DNA of 64,000 nucleotides from an uncultured Nocardioides sp. (GCF_947488025.1 NZ_CANKYS010000012.1:62001-126000), one strand, 5' to 3'. Positions 47,507 to 56,626 are shown, counted from the first letter of the stretch. The notes: a model not told the origin generated them from the sequence alone. A program made the numbers and translations.

Positions 47507-48561
47507 CATCGACGCCGGACCCGACGCCGCTGCCGGACAACCCCTGGGAGAAGTGGGGGTGGGCCTTCGCGGCCATCTGGCTGGTCTTCCTCGCCTTCCC
47601 GATCATCGCGGTCGTCGAGTCCGAGGTGGGCCTGCCGGCGAAGGTCTTCGCGATGCTCTGCATCGCCGGGTTCGCGGTGGCCAACGTGCTCGGCTACTCC
47701 TCACGGCTCAGGCCGTGGTGGGCCCTGGGCCTGATGGTCGCGCTGGCACTGGCGACGGCACCCGTGATCGGGATCGGGGTCATCTCGTTCACGCCCTACC
47801 TCGCGATCCTGTCGGCGCTCCGGCTGCCGAGCCCGGCCTGGAAGTGGGCCGTGGGGCTCTGGGCAGCCTTCCCGGTGCTGTCGCTGCTCGACATCGACGG
47901 CTTCCCGACCTTCTTCTTCCTGATGCTGTGGCCGATCATGATCGGCGGCGTGATGCTGCGGCTCTTCGGCGAGCGGGAGTACCTCGCGAACGCCGCCCTC
48001 CGCGAGCACGTGGTGGTCGTCGAGCGCGAGCGGGTGGCCCGCGACGTGCACGACGTGCTGGGTCACTCGTTGACCGCCCTGTCCGTGAAGGCCGAGCTCG
48101 CCGCGCGGCTCATCGACATCGACCCGGCCCGCGCGAAGCAGGAGCTGGAGTCCATCCAGGCCACCGCGCGGCAGGCGCTGGCCGAGGTGCGGGCGACGGT
48201 CGGCGGGTTGCGCGCCGGCAACCTCGAGGCCGAGCTCGCTGCCGCGCCCCGTGTGCTGGCGGACGCCGGCATCACCACGACCGTCGACGGCACGGTCGCC
48301 GACACCGACCCGCGTCACCGGGCGCTGCTGGCCTGGGTGCTGCGCGAGGCCGTCACCAACGTCGTACGCCACTCGCGGGCGCGGTCGGTGCGCATCGAGC
48401 TCGGCCCGGCCGGGATCGTCGTGGTCGACGACGGCCGGGGCTGCGACGGCGCGGAGGGCAACGGCCTCCGCGGCATGCGCGAGCGCGTCACCGGCGTCGG
48501 CGGCACCCTCGACGTCGGACCAGCCACGCCCGGCACGCGGGTGGAGGTGGTCCTGCCGTGA
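47503..48561 (+). CDS. DesK/LiaS-like sensor histidine kinase
   Basis: A 352-aa sensor kinase. Four to five membrane helices (residues ~20-155) without a large external domain suggest sensing within the membrane. The HisKA_3 dimerisation box RERVARDVHDVLGHSLTAL (His ~175) is followed by an ATPase domain with the N-box REAVTNVVRHS and the G-box DDGRGCDGAEGNGLRGMRER. GTG 47503 overlaps the permease stop, and the stop overlaps the regulator start (GTGA). Partner of the following NarL-type regulator. Confidence 0.93.
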   Translation: MTSTPDPTPLPDNPWEKWGWAFAAIWLVFLAFPIIAVVESEVGLPAKVFAMLCIAGFAVANVLGYSSRLRPWWALGLMVALALATAPVIGIGVISFTPYLAILSALRLPSPAWKWAVGLWAAFPVLSLLDIDGFPTFFFLMLWPIMIGGVMLRLFGEREYLANAALREHVVVVERERVARDVHDVLGHSLTALSVKAELAARLIDIDPARAKQELESIQATARQALAEVRATVGGLRAGNLEAELAAAPRVLADAGITTTVDGTVADTDPRHRALLAWVLREAVTNVVRHSRARSVRIELGPAGIVVVDDGRGCDGAEGNGLRGMRERVTGVGGTLDVGPATPGTRVEVVLP

Positions 48562-49163
48562 TCAGGCTGCTGCTGGCCGACGACCAGGCCCTCGTGCGCG
48601 GTGCCCTCGCCGCGCTGCTCGACCTCGAGTCCGACCTCGAGGTGGTGGCGCAGGTCGGCCGCGGCGACGAGGTCGTCGACGCCGCCCGCGCCTCGGGCGC
48701 CGAGGTCTGCCTGCTCGACATCGAGATGCCGGGCCTCAACGGCATCGACGCCGCCGCGGCCCTGCGACGTGAGCTGCCCGGCGTACGGTCCCTGGTCGTG
48801 ACGACCTTCGGCCGGCCTGGCTACGTCCGCCGGGCCATCGAGGCCGGCGCCTCGGGCTTCGTCGTCAAGGACACCCCGGCCCGGCAGCTCGCCGACGCCG
48901 TACGACGTGTCCACGCCGGCCTGCGGGTGATCGACCCCGACCTCGCCGCCGAGTCGCTGATCGACGGGCCGAGCCCGCTCACCGGCCGCGAGCGCGAGCT
49001 GCTGACGTACGCCCTCGACGGGTCACCTGTCTCCGCGATCGCCGCACGCGTCCACCTCTCGGAGGGCACGGTCCGCAACCACCTCTCGGCCGCGATCGGC
49101 AAGACCGGCGCCACCACCCGCAGCGAGGCGGCGCGGATCGCGCAGGAGCGCGGCTGGCTGTAG
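48558..49163 (+). CDS. NarL/DesR-family response regulator
   Basis: A 201-aa regulator with a receiver domain (acidic pair in LLADDQALV, phospho-acceptor Asp in CLLDIEMPG ~53, Thr and Lys in VVTTFG and FVVKDTP) and a LuxR-type HTH (SPLTGRERELLTYALDG, then SAIAARVHLSEGTVRNHLS). It probably controls the ABC exporter operon to which it belongs. Starts at GTG 48558 inside the kinase stop region. Confidence 0.94.
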   Translation: MIRLLLADDQALVRGALAALLDLESDLEVVAQVGRGDEVVDAARASGAEVCLLDIEMPGLNGIDAAAALRRELPGVRSLVVTTFGRPGYVRRAIEAGASGFVVKDTPARQLADAVRRVHAGLRVIDPDLAAESLIDGPSPLTGRERELLTYALDGSPVSAIAARVHLSEGTVRNHLSAAIGKTGATTRSEAARIAQERGWL

Positions 49164-49256
49164 GGCCCGGATCCGGTCGGAGGTTCCGCGTCACGGATCG
49201 GGAGCGGCGCCGTCTCCTCTTCGAGGACACCGGGCCGACGGACGGGTTGCAGAAGC

Positions 49257-49379
49257 ATGGAGATCGACTGTGTGACGCCGTACGAGCAGGAGGTCGTCTT
49301 CAGCGCCGCCTTCTGGCAGGGGTGCGAGCGCGAGGCCGCCCAGCTGCTTCGAGGTCTGACCGGCGTCGACGAGGAGTAG
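49257..49379 (+). CDS. possible 40-aa acidic small protein
   Basis: An ATG-to-TAG frame of 41 codons with product starting MEIDCVTPYEQEVVFSAAFW. The composition is acidic and protein-like, unlike the Arg-rich shadow frames, but the ribosome site is poor (AGAAGC) and no family is known. It lies in an otherwise empty gap between the response regulator and a palindrome. Confidence 0.3.
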   Translation: MEIDCVTPYEQEVVFSAAFWQGCEREAAQLLRGLTGVDEE

Positions 49380-49381
49380 GT

Positions 49382-49460
49382 CGGCTGCGGTGCGCAGTGG
49401 GGAACCGACCGCACGCGAATCGGGGCGTTCGAGGTGCCGTTGGTTCCCCAGACGCAGCCG
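49382..49460. repeat. imperfect long palindrome next to DUF6458 gene
   Basis: Arms CGGCTGCG (49382-49389) / CGCAGCCG (49453-49460) and GGGGAACC (49399-49406) / GGTTCCCC (49442-49449), with unequal gaps between inner and outer arms. It ends 2 bp from the stop of the minus-strand DUF6458 gene, so it may serve as its terminator. Confidence 0.65.
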
Positions 49461-49462
49461 CC

Positions 49463-49675
49463 TCAGACGTCGCGACGCTCCTCGACGTGGGTGGTCTTCG
49501 AGCGCTGGTTGTTCATGACCAGGCCGAGCACGAGCGCGAGGACGCCTGCGATCACCAGGATCCAGCCGACGGTGGCCGGGTCCACGACCTCCTGGACGGA
49601 GTCGGGGAACTCCTTGACCGCGAAGAGGAGGATCAGGCCGATGACGAGCAGCAGGATGCCGAGTCCCATTCCCAT
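49463..49675 (-). CDS. DUF6458-type 70-aa membrane protein
   Basis: A 70-aa protein with two membrane helices (LGILLLVIGLILLFAV and GWILVIAGVLALVLGLVMN) and a charged C-terminal tail (NQRSKTTHVEERRDV), the form of actinobacterial DUF6458. Function unknown. Monocistronic. Confidence 0.8.
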   Translation of the reverse strand: MGMGLGILLLVIGLILLFAVKEFPDSVQEVVDPATVGWILVIAGVLALVLGLVMNNQRSKTTHVEERRDV

Positions 49676-49847
49676 GACGACTCCTTCGTGAGGCGGTGCG
49701 GGCGCGGCCACCGGGTCCGGCCGCTCCCGCCAGCGTAGGGGCGCGAGGCGCGGAAGGCCGGTACCCCCGGTCCCACCAACGTGTCGGTGACCGGGCGAGT
49801 GGGACACGTGAGCGCACCTGTCCCCGCCTCCCCCTACGCTCCTGTCC

Positions 49848-50684
49848 ATGACACAGCCCGGCGACGTCCCCACCGACCAGGACAGGCTCGCCGCCCTCGT
49901 CGCGATCTGGTGGGGGGCGATCGACTCCTTCACCCGCGTGCTGGAGCACGTCGCCGACGACCAGTGGTCCGCCCCGACCGACCTGCCCGGGTGGGACGTC
50001 CGGGCCGTCGCGGCCCACACCGCCCACCTCGAGGCGCTGCTGGCCGGGCGACCGCACGAGGAGGTGGAGATCGGTGATGCGCCGCACGCGCACGGGATGA
50101 TGGGCCGCTTCACCGAGCAGGGCGTGCTGGCCCGGCGTGACGAGACCCCCGACGACCTCATCACCGAGATCCGCGAGTCGACGACCGCCCGCCACACCCA
50201 GCTCCTGGCCGACCCGCCCACCGACGCCTCGGCGCCCGCACCGGGCGTCTTCGGCGCGATCGGCTGGACGACCGGCCTGCTGCTGCGCAACCGTCCGCTC
50301 GACGTGTGGATGCACGAGCAGGACGTGCGCCGCGCGCTGGCGATGCCGGGCAACCTCGACTCGGCAGCGGCGATCCACACGGCCGACTACCTCATGGAGA
50401 GCCTGCCCTACGTCGTCGCCAAGCGCGCGCAGGCGCCGGTCGGGTCCGTCGTACGCCTCGAGGTGGCCGACCACGCGCCGGTGACCGTGACCGTCGGCGA
50501 GGACGGTCGTGGTCGTCGCGCCGAGCCCGAGGACGGCGAGCCGACCACCATCCTCTCCATGGAGCGCGAGACCTTCGTCCTGCTCGCCGGCGGGCGGCGC
50601 ACCGCCGCCGCGGACGACGTACGCCTCACCGGTGACACCGAGCTCGGCGAGCGCGTCGTCGCCTCGCTCGGCGTGACGCCGTGA
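49848..50684 (+). CDS. maleylpyruvate isomerase-like (TIGR03083) protein
   Basis: A 278-aa member of the mycothiol-dependent isomerase/DinB superfamily. The N-terminal bundle has WSAPTDLPGWDVRAVAAHTA (a His ligand after it in HTAHLE), a second His is in VWMHEQDVRRAL, and the last ~85 residues form an SCP2-like C-terminal domain (GSVVRLEVADHAPVTVTVGE). It probably acts on a thiol conjugate in the cytoplasm. Its stop overlaps the start of an SDR gene by 4 nt, so the two are coupled. Confidence 0.85.
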   Translation: MTQPGDVPTDQDRLAALVAIWWGAIDSFTRVLEHVADDQWSAPTDLPGWDVRAVAAHTAHLEALLAGRPHEEVEIGDAPHAHGMMGRFTEQGVLARRDETPDDLITEIRESTTARHTQLLADPPTDASAPAPGVFGAIGWTTGLLLRNRPLDVWMHEQDVRRALAMPGNLDSAAAIHTADYLMESLPYVVAKRAQAPVGSVVRLEVADHAPVTVTVGEDGRGRRAEPEDGEPTTILSMERETFVLLAGGRRTAAADDVRLTGDTELGERVVASLGVTP

Positions 50685-51607
50685 GCGGCGCCTGGACTCC
50701 TGCCGACATCGGCGACCTGACCGGTCGCACGGCCGTCGTCACCGGGCCGACGCTGGGCGGGCTCGGCTTCCACACCGCGCTCGAGCTCGCCCGTCACGGC
50801 GCCCGCGTGGTGCTCGCCGGTCGTACGCCGGACAAGCTGGAGGCCGCGGCCTCGGCGCTCGCGGCCGAAGTTCCCGGCGCGGCGACGGAGGCACTGGTCG
50901 TCGACCTGTCCGACCTCTCGTCCGTACGGGCGGCGGGCGCTGCGGCCACGCGCTTCGGGCCGATCCACCTGCTCGTCAACAACGCCGGTGTCATGGCTCC
51001 GCCGCTGAGCCGCACGACCGACGGGTTGGAGTCGCAGATGGCGACCAACCACTTCGGGCCGTTCCTCCTCACCGGGCTGCTGCTCGACCAGCTGGCCGCA
51101 TCGGGCGACGGTCGCGTCGTGACGCTGTCCTCGCAGATGCACCGCGTCGCACGGTCCGCCCCGGTCGGCGATCCGCGGACGCCGCGCCGCCACAGCAGGT
51201 GGCACACCTACGGCCAGACCAAGCTCGCCAACCTGCTCTTCACCTTCGAGCTCGACCGCCGGCTCCGGCAGACCGGGACACCGGTGCGTGCGCTGGCCGC
51301 GCACCCGGGCTTCGCCGGCACCCACCTCGCCGTCAACGGCCAGCTCGGCACCACCCGCGGGCGTCGGGCGGCGATCCTGGACGGCGCGGTCAAGATGGTC
51401 TCCCAGTCCGCCGAGGCGGGCGCCCGGCCGACGCTGATGGCCGCGACGGCCGACCTCCCGGGATCGACCTACGTCGGGCCGAGCGGTCCCGGTGAGGCGT
51501 CCGGCCCGCCCCAGGTCGTCGGCACGGCACGGCTGGCGCGCGACGAGGTGGCGCAGCGGCGGCTGTGGGAGACCAGCGAGGAGACCGTCGGGCTGGCCTG
51601 GCCCTAG
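50681..51607 (+). CDS. short-chain dehydrogenase/reductase
   Basis: A 308-aa SDR resembling the retinol-dehydrogenase/WW-oxidoreductase-like group. The cofactor motif is TGPTLGGLGFHTA (a T-G-x3-G-x-G variant with an extra Leu-Gly), followed by NNAGVM, the catalytic Ser in LSSQMHR and YGQTKLAN (Tyr-x3-Lys). The Arg in VVLAGR at the end of strand 2 favours NADP(H). Starts with GTG inside the preceding stop; its stop abuts that of the convergent beta-propeller gene. Confidence 0.9.
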   Translation: MSGAWTPADIGDLTGRTAVVTGPTLGGLGFHTALELARHGARVVLAGRTPDKLEAAASALAAEVPGAATEALVVDLSDLSSVRAAGAAATRFGPIHLLVNNAGVMAPPLSRTTDGLESQMATNHFGPFLLTGLLLDQLAASGDGRVVTLSSQMHRVARSAPVGDPRTPRRHSRWHTYGQTKLANLLFTFELDRRLRQTGTPVRALAAHPGFAGTHLAVNGQLGTTRGRRAAILDGAVKMVSQSAEAGARPTLMAATADLPGSTYVGPSGPGEASGPPQVVGTARLARDEVAQRRLWETSEETVGLAWP

Positions 51608-53106
51608 CGGCGGTCGTGCACCCGCACCAGGCCGGCCCTCGTGCCGAGGTAGGCCGAGCCGTCCCGGCCGAGCACGACGGACGAGCGACCGCTCCCGGCG
51701 AGCAGCCCGGTGCCGGCGCGCACGCCCCAGCGCCTGCGGCCGGAGTCGGCGTCGATCGCCGTGAGGTACCACGCGCTGACGCCGGTGACCGACGGCCGCT
51801 TGGCCCAGGCGTAGATCAGCCCGTTGGGGCGGCTGACCACGGCACCCGACGACGGGGACACCGCGTCGCTGGTCCAGGTCACCGCGCACCCGTCGTCGAC
51901 GAGGTCCACGCGGGCGACGCCCGCCCCCGCCGTGAAGCCGAGCACCGAGCGGCGCGACGACGCGTAGCCGGCGTCGTTGGCGACCACGACCCCCGCGCCG
52001 AGGTCGGCCAACGTGCTGCGGGTGGCGCCCTCCCCCTTCTCGAACACGGACTGGCGACACACCGTCCGCCCGTCGTCGCGGGCGAGGAACCGCACCCCCA
52101 GCCGGTCGTCGACCTCGTCGGTGATCGCGACCGTCCCGCGGTCGAGAAGGACCGGCGCCGAGCCGCTCACGCCGTCGTACTCACTGCGCCAGGTGGGCTG
52201 CGGCGTGCCGTCGCCGCCGACCACGAGGCGGTGCACGGCCTCGTCGGTGACGACGTACGCCGCCCCCGCGTCGACCGCGACCTCCTGACCGACCTCCTCG
52301 CCCAGGTCGACGACGCCGACCTGGCCGGTCGCGGGGTCGATCGTCCCGACGAGCCCGGCGTGGGAGGCCCACCAGATGCGGCCGGAGAAGTCGGGCGCGA
52401 CCGAGACGAGGCAGTCGCCGTAGGGCACGTAGGGCTTGAGGTCCCACGTGGCGTTGATCCCGAGGTCGGGCTCGCCCTCGTGGGACGTCCGCACGGCCAG
52501 CACCTCGCGGTCACCGGTGGGGACCACGGCCCGTTCGGCGTCGTCGAGGTAGAGGGACTCCCCGTCGCAGGGTGAGCCCTCGCGCAGGTCGGGCAGGTCC
52601 TGCGACGCCACCGGCCGCAGGGTCTGGGGGTCGACGACACGCAGCGTGCGGCTGTCGCCGGCGGCGCAGAGCGCGACGAGGAACCCGGGCGTGGTCTGCT
52701 CGAGCCGGCCGCACCGCTCGAGGCCGAACCACGCCGTGTCGACCTCGGGCTGCAGGCCGAGCGGCCCCGGACGGTCCGCCGGCTCGCCCGCGGAGCGATG
52801 GGGGTTGGGCGGGGCCTCCTCGGCCGCCACCGGGTGGGGCGAGGCCGGGCGGCCGACGTACGACGGGCCGGCCCAGGCTCCGGGGGCTGGTGGGATCGGC
52901 AGCCATCCGTCGGGGACGACCACGGCCGCGAGGCCGAGGGCCGCGACCACACCGGCCGTCCAGGCCATCACGCGGCGACTGACCTGGAGGTTGTCCTGCA
53001 CCCACCAGCGGATGCGGGGGACGACGAGGAGAGCCGCGGCGAGGACCAGGACGACCGGTCCCTGCGCGAGCCACAGCAGCAGCACCGCGCCGACCAGCCA
53101 GACCAC
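51604..53106 (-). CDS. membrane-anchored PQQ-like beta-propeller protein
   Basis: A 500-aa protein with two N-terminal membrane helices (residues ~1-25 and ~45-65) and an external domain of repeated beta blades: AAGDSRTLRVVDPQTLRPVA, then GLVGTIDPATGQVGVVDL and YLTAIDADSGRRRWGV, the last being a clear PQQ-propeller (WD-like) blade. No catalytic residues recognised. It may be a scaffold or binding protein at the cell surface. Convergent with the SDR gene, overlapping by 4 nt. Confidence 0.8.
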   Translation of the reverse strand: MVWLVGAVLLLWLAQGPVVLVLAAALLVVPRIRWWVQDNLQVSRRVMAWTAGVVAALGLAAVVVPDGWLPIPPAPGAWAGPSYVGRPASPHPVAAEEAPPNPHRSAGEPADRPGPLGLQPEVDTAWFGLERCGRLEQTTPGFLVALCAAGDSRTLRVVDPQTLRPVASQDLPDLREGSPCDGESLYLDDAERAVVPTGDREVLAVRTSHEGEPDLGINATWDLKPYVPYGDCLVSVAPDFSGRIWWASHAGLVGTIDPATGQVGVVDLGEEVGQEVAVDAGAAYVVTDEAVHRLVVGGDGTPQPTWRSEYDGVSGSAPVLLDRGTVAITDEVDDRLGVRFLARDDGRTVCRQSVFEKGEGATRSTLADLGAGVVVANDAGYASSRRSVLGFTAGAGVARVDLVDDGCAVTWTSDAVSPSSGAVVSRPNGLIYAWAKRPSVTGVSAWYLTAIDADSGRRRWGVRAGTGLLAGSGRSSVVLGRDGSAYLGTRAGLVRVHDRR

Positions 53107-53181
53107 CGGGCGACTGTAGGTGAGTCACACGCGTCCCACCGGGAGGCGCATCGGGGACCACCCCGATGCGTGCGTCACACG

Positions 53182-53445
53182 TCAGTCAGCAGGAGGGCGG
53201 GGCAGGGGCGCGGTCACGGTGAGCTCGGCGAAGAAGCCCTGGCCGCCACCGCTGCGCAGGAACACCCGGGAGCGCCGGGGTGCTCGCCCGCGGGCGTGCG
53301 GAGCCTCGTGGATCGGGATGACGTCGGCGTCGTGGCCCTCGTCGGCCTCGGCCGCGGGCCGGGCGACCAACGAACCGGTGAACTGCTCGAGCGACTTGAT
53401 GCGGCCGGTGAGATCGATCCCCTGGGTGTCTCGGTCGTGCTTCAT
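53182..53445 (-). CDS. 87-aa hypothetical protein
   Basis: A short soluble protein starting at ATG 53445 behind AGAAGGAG. It begins MKHDRDTQGIDLTGRIKSLE and ends with GGGQGFFAELTVTAPLPRPP; the middle is basic (RGRAPRRSRVF). No known family. Located upstream of the propeller gene on the same strand (76 bp gap), so it could be co-transcribed. Confidence 0.6.
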   Translation of the reverse strand: MKHDRDTQGIDLTGRIKSLEQFTGSLVARPAAEADEGHDADVIPIHEAPHARGRAPRRSRVFLRSGGGQGFFAELTVTAPLPRPPAD

Positions 53446-53835
53446 CGGCGGACTCCTTCTGTCTCCACCTGACGGCCCCCCACGGGCCGCCTGAGAAGCA
53501 CAGTAGGAGCGGCACCGACGCACTTCCTTTACTCATGGAAGTCTGCGCGAAGCCTTCGGGAGACGGTCCAGACCAGGCATGTCGAGTCCTCGGGATCCTT
53601 GACCGGCGCTCCGGTCAGGGCGCCGCCCGACACCCTGCAGGCAGTTCGCGCGCCAGCACCCGAGCCTCACGCTCAGCCGTGCGCGGCGAGCCACGGACTG
53701 CCTACATGGTGCTCATGCAAAGGACTCGCGTCGAGCGCTACGGTCCCGGACGCACGAGAGCCGGAGGCCGTGCGACGCATGTCGTACGACCTCCGGCCCG
53801 GACCGGCACTCCCCTGTGCTGTCGGTCTGGCGTTC
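53446..53835. other. gap without a convincing gene, contains a hairpin
   Basis: The open frames here have shadow-like Arg/Pro-rich composition. The only structure I see is a hairpin, GCCGGAGGCCGT (53760-53771) against ACGACCTCCGGC (53786-53797) with one mismatch, which would terminate the minus-strand small genes above it. Confidence 0.5.
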
Positions 53836-53958
53836 TCAGGAGACCGGCTGGCGCACCGTGGACCCCACGTCCACGGCGCCGCGCGGCCGCGGCACCGACG
53901 GTCGCGCCTCAGCGCTGACGTCGTGGCCGGGCTCTCCCACGGAGCCGATGCGGATCAT
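53836..53958 (-). CDS. possible 40-aa small protein, coupled to a 17-aa leader
   Basis: ATG at 53958 overlaps the TGA of a 17-codon frame (ATGA). The product begins MIRIGSVGEPGHDVSAEARP and ends VRQPVS; no family recognised. A hairpin 40-75 bp downstream fits a short transcript. Composition is not clearly shadow-like, but evidence is limited to the overlap and terminator. Confidence 0.35.
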   Translation of the reverse strand: MIRIGSVGEPGHDVSAEARPSVPRPRGAVDVGSTVRQPVS

Positions 53959-54008
53959 CGGGCCACACCCGATGCGCCGGTCATCCTGATGGTGGTGCTC
54001 GTGGTCAT
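53955..54008 (-). CDS. possible 17-aa leader peptide
   Basis: ATG at 54008 preceded by GGGGAGGACGAG, a strong ribosome site, gives MTTSTTIRMTGASGVAR and a stop that overlaps the next start. Rich in Thr/Ser. It could be a translational leader for the 40-aa frame. Confidence 0.35.
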   Translation of the reverse strand: MTTSTTIRMTGASGVAR

Positions 54009-54145
54009 CTCGTCCTCCCCGTGTCGAGTGCTCACGACAAGAAGGATGCTCCCGGCGCCGATCTGATACATCCGTGTTTCTACCGAGGTCCAGACCAGTC
54101 GCCGGGCACGGCCGAGGGTGGCCGCGCCACGGCGCCACGCCAGCC

Positions 54146-55378
54146 TCAGGCAGCCGCCCGGGCCTCGCTCTCGAGCTTGCGGCCGAGCAGGCGGCGGGTG
54201 CGGCGGTCGCCGGTGGCCATCTTGTAGAGGATGGCCAGCTGCTGGGGCGCGTTCTTCTTGTTGGTCGTCGCGAGCCAGCCGTTGGGCAGCGAGAGGCGGA
54301 CGACCTTGTGCCAGGCGGAGTAGACCTGCTGCGGCATCGGGCGCGCGCAGTAGGTCAGGTCGTACTTCTCGAAGAGGGCCTGCACCTTGGGCGCGACCTC
54401 GGCGTAGCGGTTGGACGGCAGGTCCGGGAAGAGGTGGTGCTCGATCTGGTGCGACAGGTTGCCGGTCATCAGGTGGAGGAACTTCGAGCCGGAGATGTTG
54501 GCGCTGCCGAGCATCTGGCGGACGTACCACTCGCCCTTGGTCTCGCCCTCGATCGAGCGCTTCTCGAAGGTCTCGACGCCCTCGGGGAAGTGGCCGCAGA
54601 GGATGACGGAGTTGGACCACAGGTTCCGCACGACGTTGGCGGTGAAGTTGGCCGCGAGGGTCGGGAGGAAGGAGCCGGTCGGGATCGACAGCGCCGGGTG
54701 GACGACGTAGTCCTTCGTCGCCTGCTTGCGGATCTTGCCGAGGACGGCCTTCACGCGGCGGCGGAACTCGGGGTCCTTGGTCTGCTTCTTCTTGATCACC
54801 GCGCCGAGCTCGAGGTCGTAGGCGGCGATGCCGTACTCGAAGAAGACGGCGTTGATGAAGCAGAAGACCGGCTGGGCGAGCGACGCAGGGGTCCAGGTCT
54901 GGTCCTCGTCGACGCGCATGATGCCGTAGCCGAGGTCGTTGTCCTTGCCGATCACGTTGGTGTAGGTGTGGTGGAGCTCGTTGTGGCTGTGCTTCCACTG
55001 CTCGGCCGGCGAGGCCATGTCCCACTCCCACGTCGAGGAGTGGATCTTGGGGTCGCGCATCCAGTCCCACTGGCCGTGGAGGATGTTGTGGCCGATCTCC
55101 ATGTTGTCGAGGATCTTGGAGATGCTCAGGCCTGCGGTGCCGAGCACCCAGGCGGGCGGGAACGCGCTGAAGAGCAGCACGGCGCGCGAGCCGAGCTCGA
55201 TCTTGCGCTGGGTGTCGATGACACGCCGGATGTACGCCGCGTCGCTGGCGCCGCGGCTGTCGATGACGTCCTGGCGGATGGCGTCGAGCTCGATGCCGAT
55301 CTGCTCGATGTCGGCCTCGGTGAGGTGGGCGATCGGGTTGGTCTGGCCGAGCACGGCCTTCTTCTGCACGGTGGTCAT
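54146..55378 (-). CDS. membrane fatty-acid desaturase, DesA3-like
   Basis: A 410-aa di-iron desaturase of the acyl-lipid/acyl-CoA type. The three histidine boxes are GHNILHG (~95), HSHNELHH (~127) and HQIEHHLFP (~309), with hydrophobic segments around them (AVLLFSAFPPAWVLG, AQPVFCFINAVFF). It introduces a double bond in membrane or CoA-bound fatty acids. It is preceded by a flavin/2Fe-2S reductase gene (34-bp gap), as mycobacterial desA3 (Rv3229c) is by Rv3230c, the electron donor. A PucR-like regulator is encoded divergently with an operator between. Confidence 0.93.
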   Translation of the reverse strand: MTTVQKKAVLGQTNPIAHLTEADIEQIGIELDAIRQDVIDSRGASDAAYIRRVIDTQRKIELGSRAVLLFSAFPPAWVLGTAGLSISKILDNMEIGHNILHGQWDWMRDPKIHSSTWEWDMASPAEQWKHSHNELHHTYTNVIGKDNDLGYGIMRVDEDQTWTPASLAQPVFCFINAVFFEYGIAAYDLELGAVIKKKQTKDPEFRRRVKAVLGKIRKQATKDYVVHPALSIPTGSFLPTLAANFTANVVRNLWSNSVILCGHFPEGVETFEKRSIEGETKGEWYVRQMLGSANISGSKFLHLMTGNLSHQIEHHLFPDLPSNRYAEVAPKVQALFEKYDLTYCARPMPQQVYSAWHKVVRLSLPNGWLATTNKKNAPQQLAILYKMATGDRRTRRLLGRKLESEARAAA

Positions 55379-55412
55379 GGCGCTCTCCTGGGGGTGTCGG
55401 GGAGGTCGGGGG

Positions 55413-56543
55413 TCAGTGGTCGATGTGGCACGGGCCGGCGGCGGCGTTGATGCAGGTCTGCACCTTGAGGTCGCCGGTCTCGCCGGGCACGGCGGTGGTG
55501 ATCGCGCCGTTGCGGAGGTCGCGCACGCTGCCCTCGCGCAGGGGGATGACACAGCCCATGCAGATGCCCATCCGGCATCCGCTCGGCATCAGCATCCCGG
55601 CGTCCTCGGCGGCGTCGAGGATGGGCGTCGCACCGTCGAGCTCGAGGGTGGTGCCCGAGCTGAAGGTGACGGTGCCGCCGTCGCCGGGCTCGACGCGGGC
55701 GGTGCGGAACTGCTCGGTCGTCAGGCTCAGGCCGGCCTCGTCGTGGTGGGCGGCGAGGGCGTCGAGCAGGCCGGCCGGCCCGCAGGCGAGCGTCGCCCGC
55801 TCGGCGAGGTCGGGGACCAGGTCGGCCAGGTCGGCGACGTCGAGGACGCCGTGCTCGTCGTCGTAGCGCGCGACGAGGCGGATGGCGCCGGCGGCGTCGA
55901 GCGCCTCGAGGTCGCGGATGAAGATCGAGTGGGGGTGGCTGGGTGCGACGTGGACGACGACGATGTCGTGCACCTCGCTGCGGGGCAGCCGGAGGACGCC
56001 CTCGTCGGTGCTCGGGAAGAGGTTGCGGAGCATGCCGATGACCGGCGTGATGCCCGAGCCGGCGGTGACCATGAGGAACTTGCCGCCCTCGGGCGGGAGC
56101 ACGAACTCGCCGGCCGCCTGCTCGAGGTGGACCAGCGTGCCGGGCCGCGCCTCGTGGACGAGGTGGTTGCTGACCAGGCCGTCGGGGACGGCCTTGACGG
56201 TGATCGAGATGCGACCGTCGCGACGCGGGCCGTGGGTGAGCGAGTAGGCGCGCCACTGGCGTACGCCGTCGACGTCGATGCCGATGCGGAGGTACTGGCC
56301 GGGCACGTGGCCGGCCCAGTCGGCACCGGGACGGATGACGATGGTGGCCGCGTCCGCGGTCTCCGGGTGGACCGACTCGATGCGTCCGCGGAGGTCGGCG
56401 CCGGAGCGCAGGGGCGCGAAGAGGTCCATGAAGTCGGCCGGCAGGTAGGGCGTGGTGGCGGCCTCGGCGACCCGGACGAGCTGGTCGCCCAGTCGCCTGG
56501 TGCGCGTGGCGCCGCGTGCCGGCGGCTCGAGAGTCGTGCTCAT
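55413..56543 (-). CDS. ferredoxin reductase (FAD + 2Fe-2S), desaturase electron donor
   Basis: A 376-aa three-domain reductase. FAD-binding region with RAYSLTHGP (~125), NAD(P) region with VTAGSGITPVIGML (~170) and a C-terminal plant-type 2Fe-2S domain with SGCRMGICMGC and a fourth Cys in VQTCI. It passes electrons from NAD(P)H to the adjacent desaturase, as proposed for the Rv3230c/DesA3 pair. First gene of the two-gene operon; its promoter region contains a 17-bp palindrome shared with the divergent regulator. Confidence 0.92.
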   Translation of the reverse strand: MSTTLEPPARGATRTRRLGDQLVRVAEAATTPYLPADFMDLFAPLRSGADLRGRIESVHPETADAATIVIRPGADWAGHVPGQYLRIGIDVDGVRQWRAYSLTHGPRRDGRISITVKAVPDGLVSNHLVHEARPGTLVHLEQAAGEFVLPPEGGKFLMVTAGSGITPVIGMLRNLFPSTDEGVLRLPRSEVHDIVVVHVAPSHPHSIFIRDLEALDAAGAIRLVARYDDEHGVLDVADLADLVPDLAERATLACGPAGLLDALAAHHDEAGLSLTTEQFRTARVEPGDGGTVTFSSGTTLELDGATPILDAAEDAGMLMPSGCRMGICMGCVIPLREGSVRDLRNGAITTAVPGETGDLKVQTCINAAAGPCHIDH

Positions 56544-56609
56544 GACACCAAATCTCGCTGATCTCCAGCAGATCTTCCTGCTCCCCGCACGTGAATCGGG
56601 GTTAGACTC

Positions 56610-56626
56610 TTGTTCGCAGCGAACAA
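56610..56626. promoter_or_regulatory. 17-bp palindromic operator between desaturase operon and PucR gene
   Basis: TTGTTCGC-A-GCGAACAA is a perfect 8-bp dyad, 67 bp from the reductase start and 21 bp from the regulator start. It is placed to control both directions and is the likely binding site for the divergent regulator or for a TetR-type fatty-acid repressor. Confidence 0.7.

Noticed and set aside
53535..54066. Plus-strand frames in the gap upstream of the desaturase gene
   Set aside because: No ribosome site and biased shadow-like composition; minus-strand short frames with a good ribosome site are more plausible.
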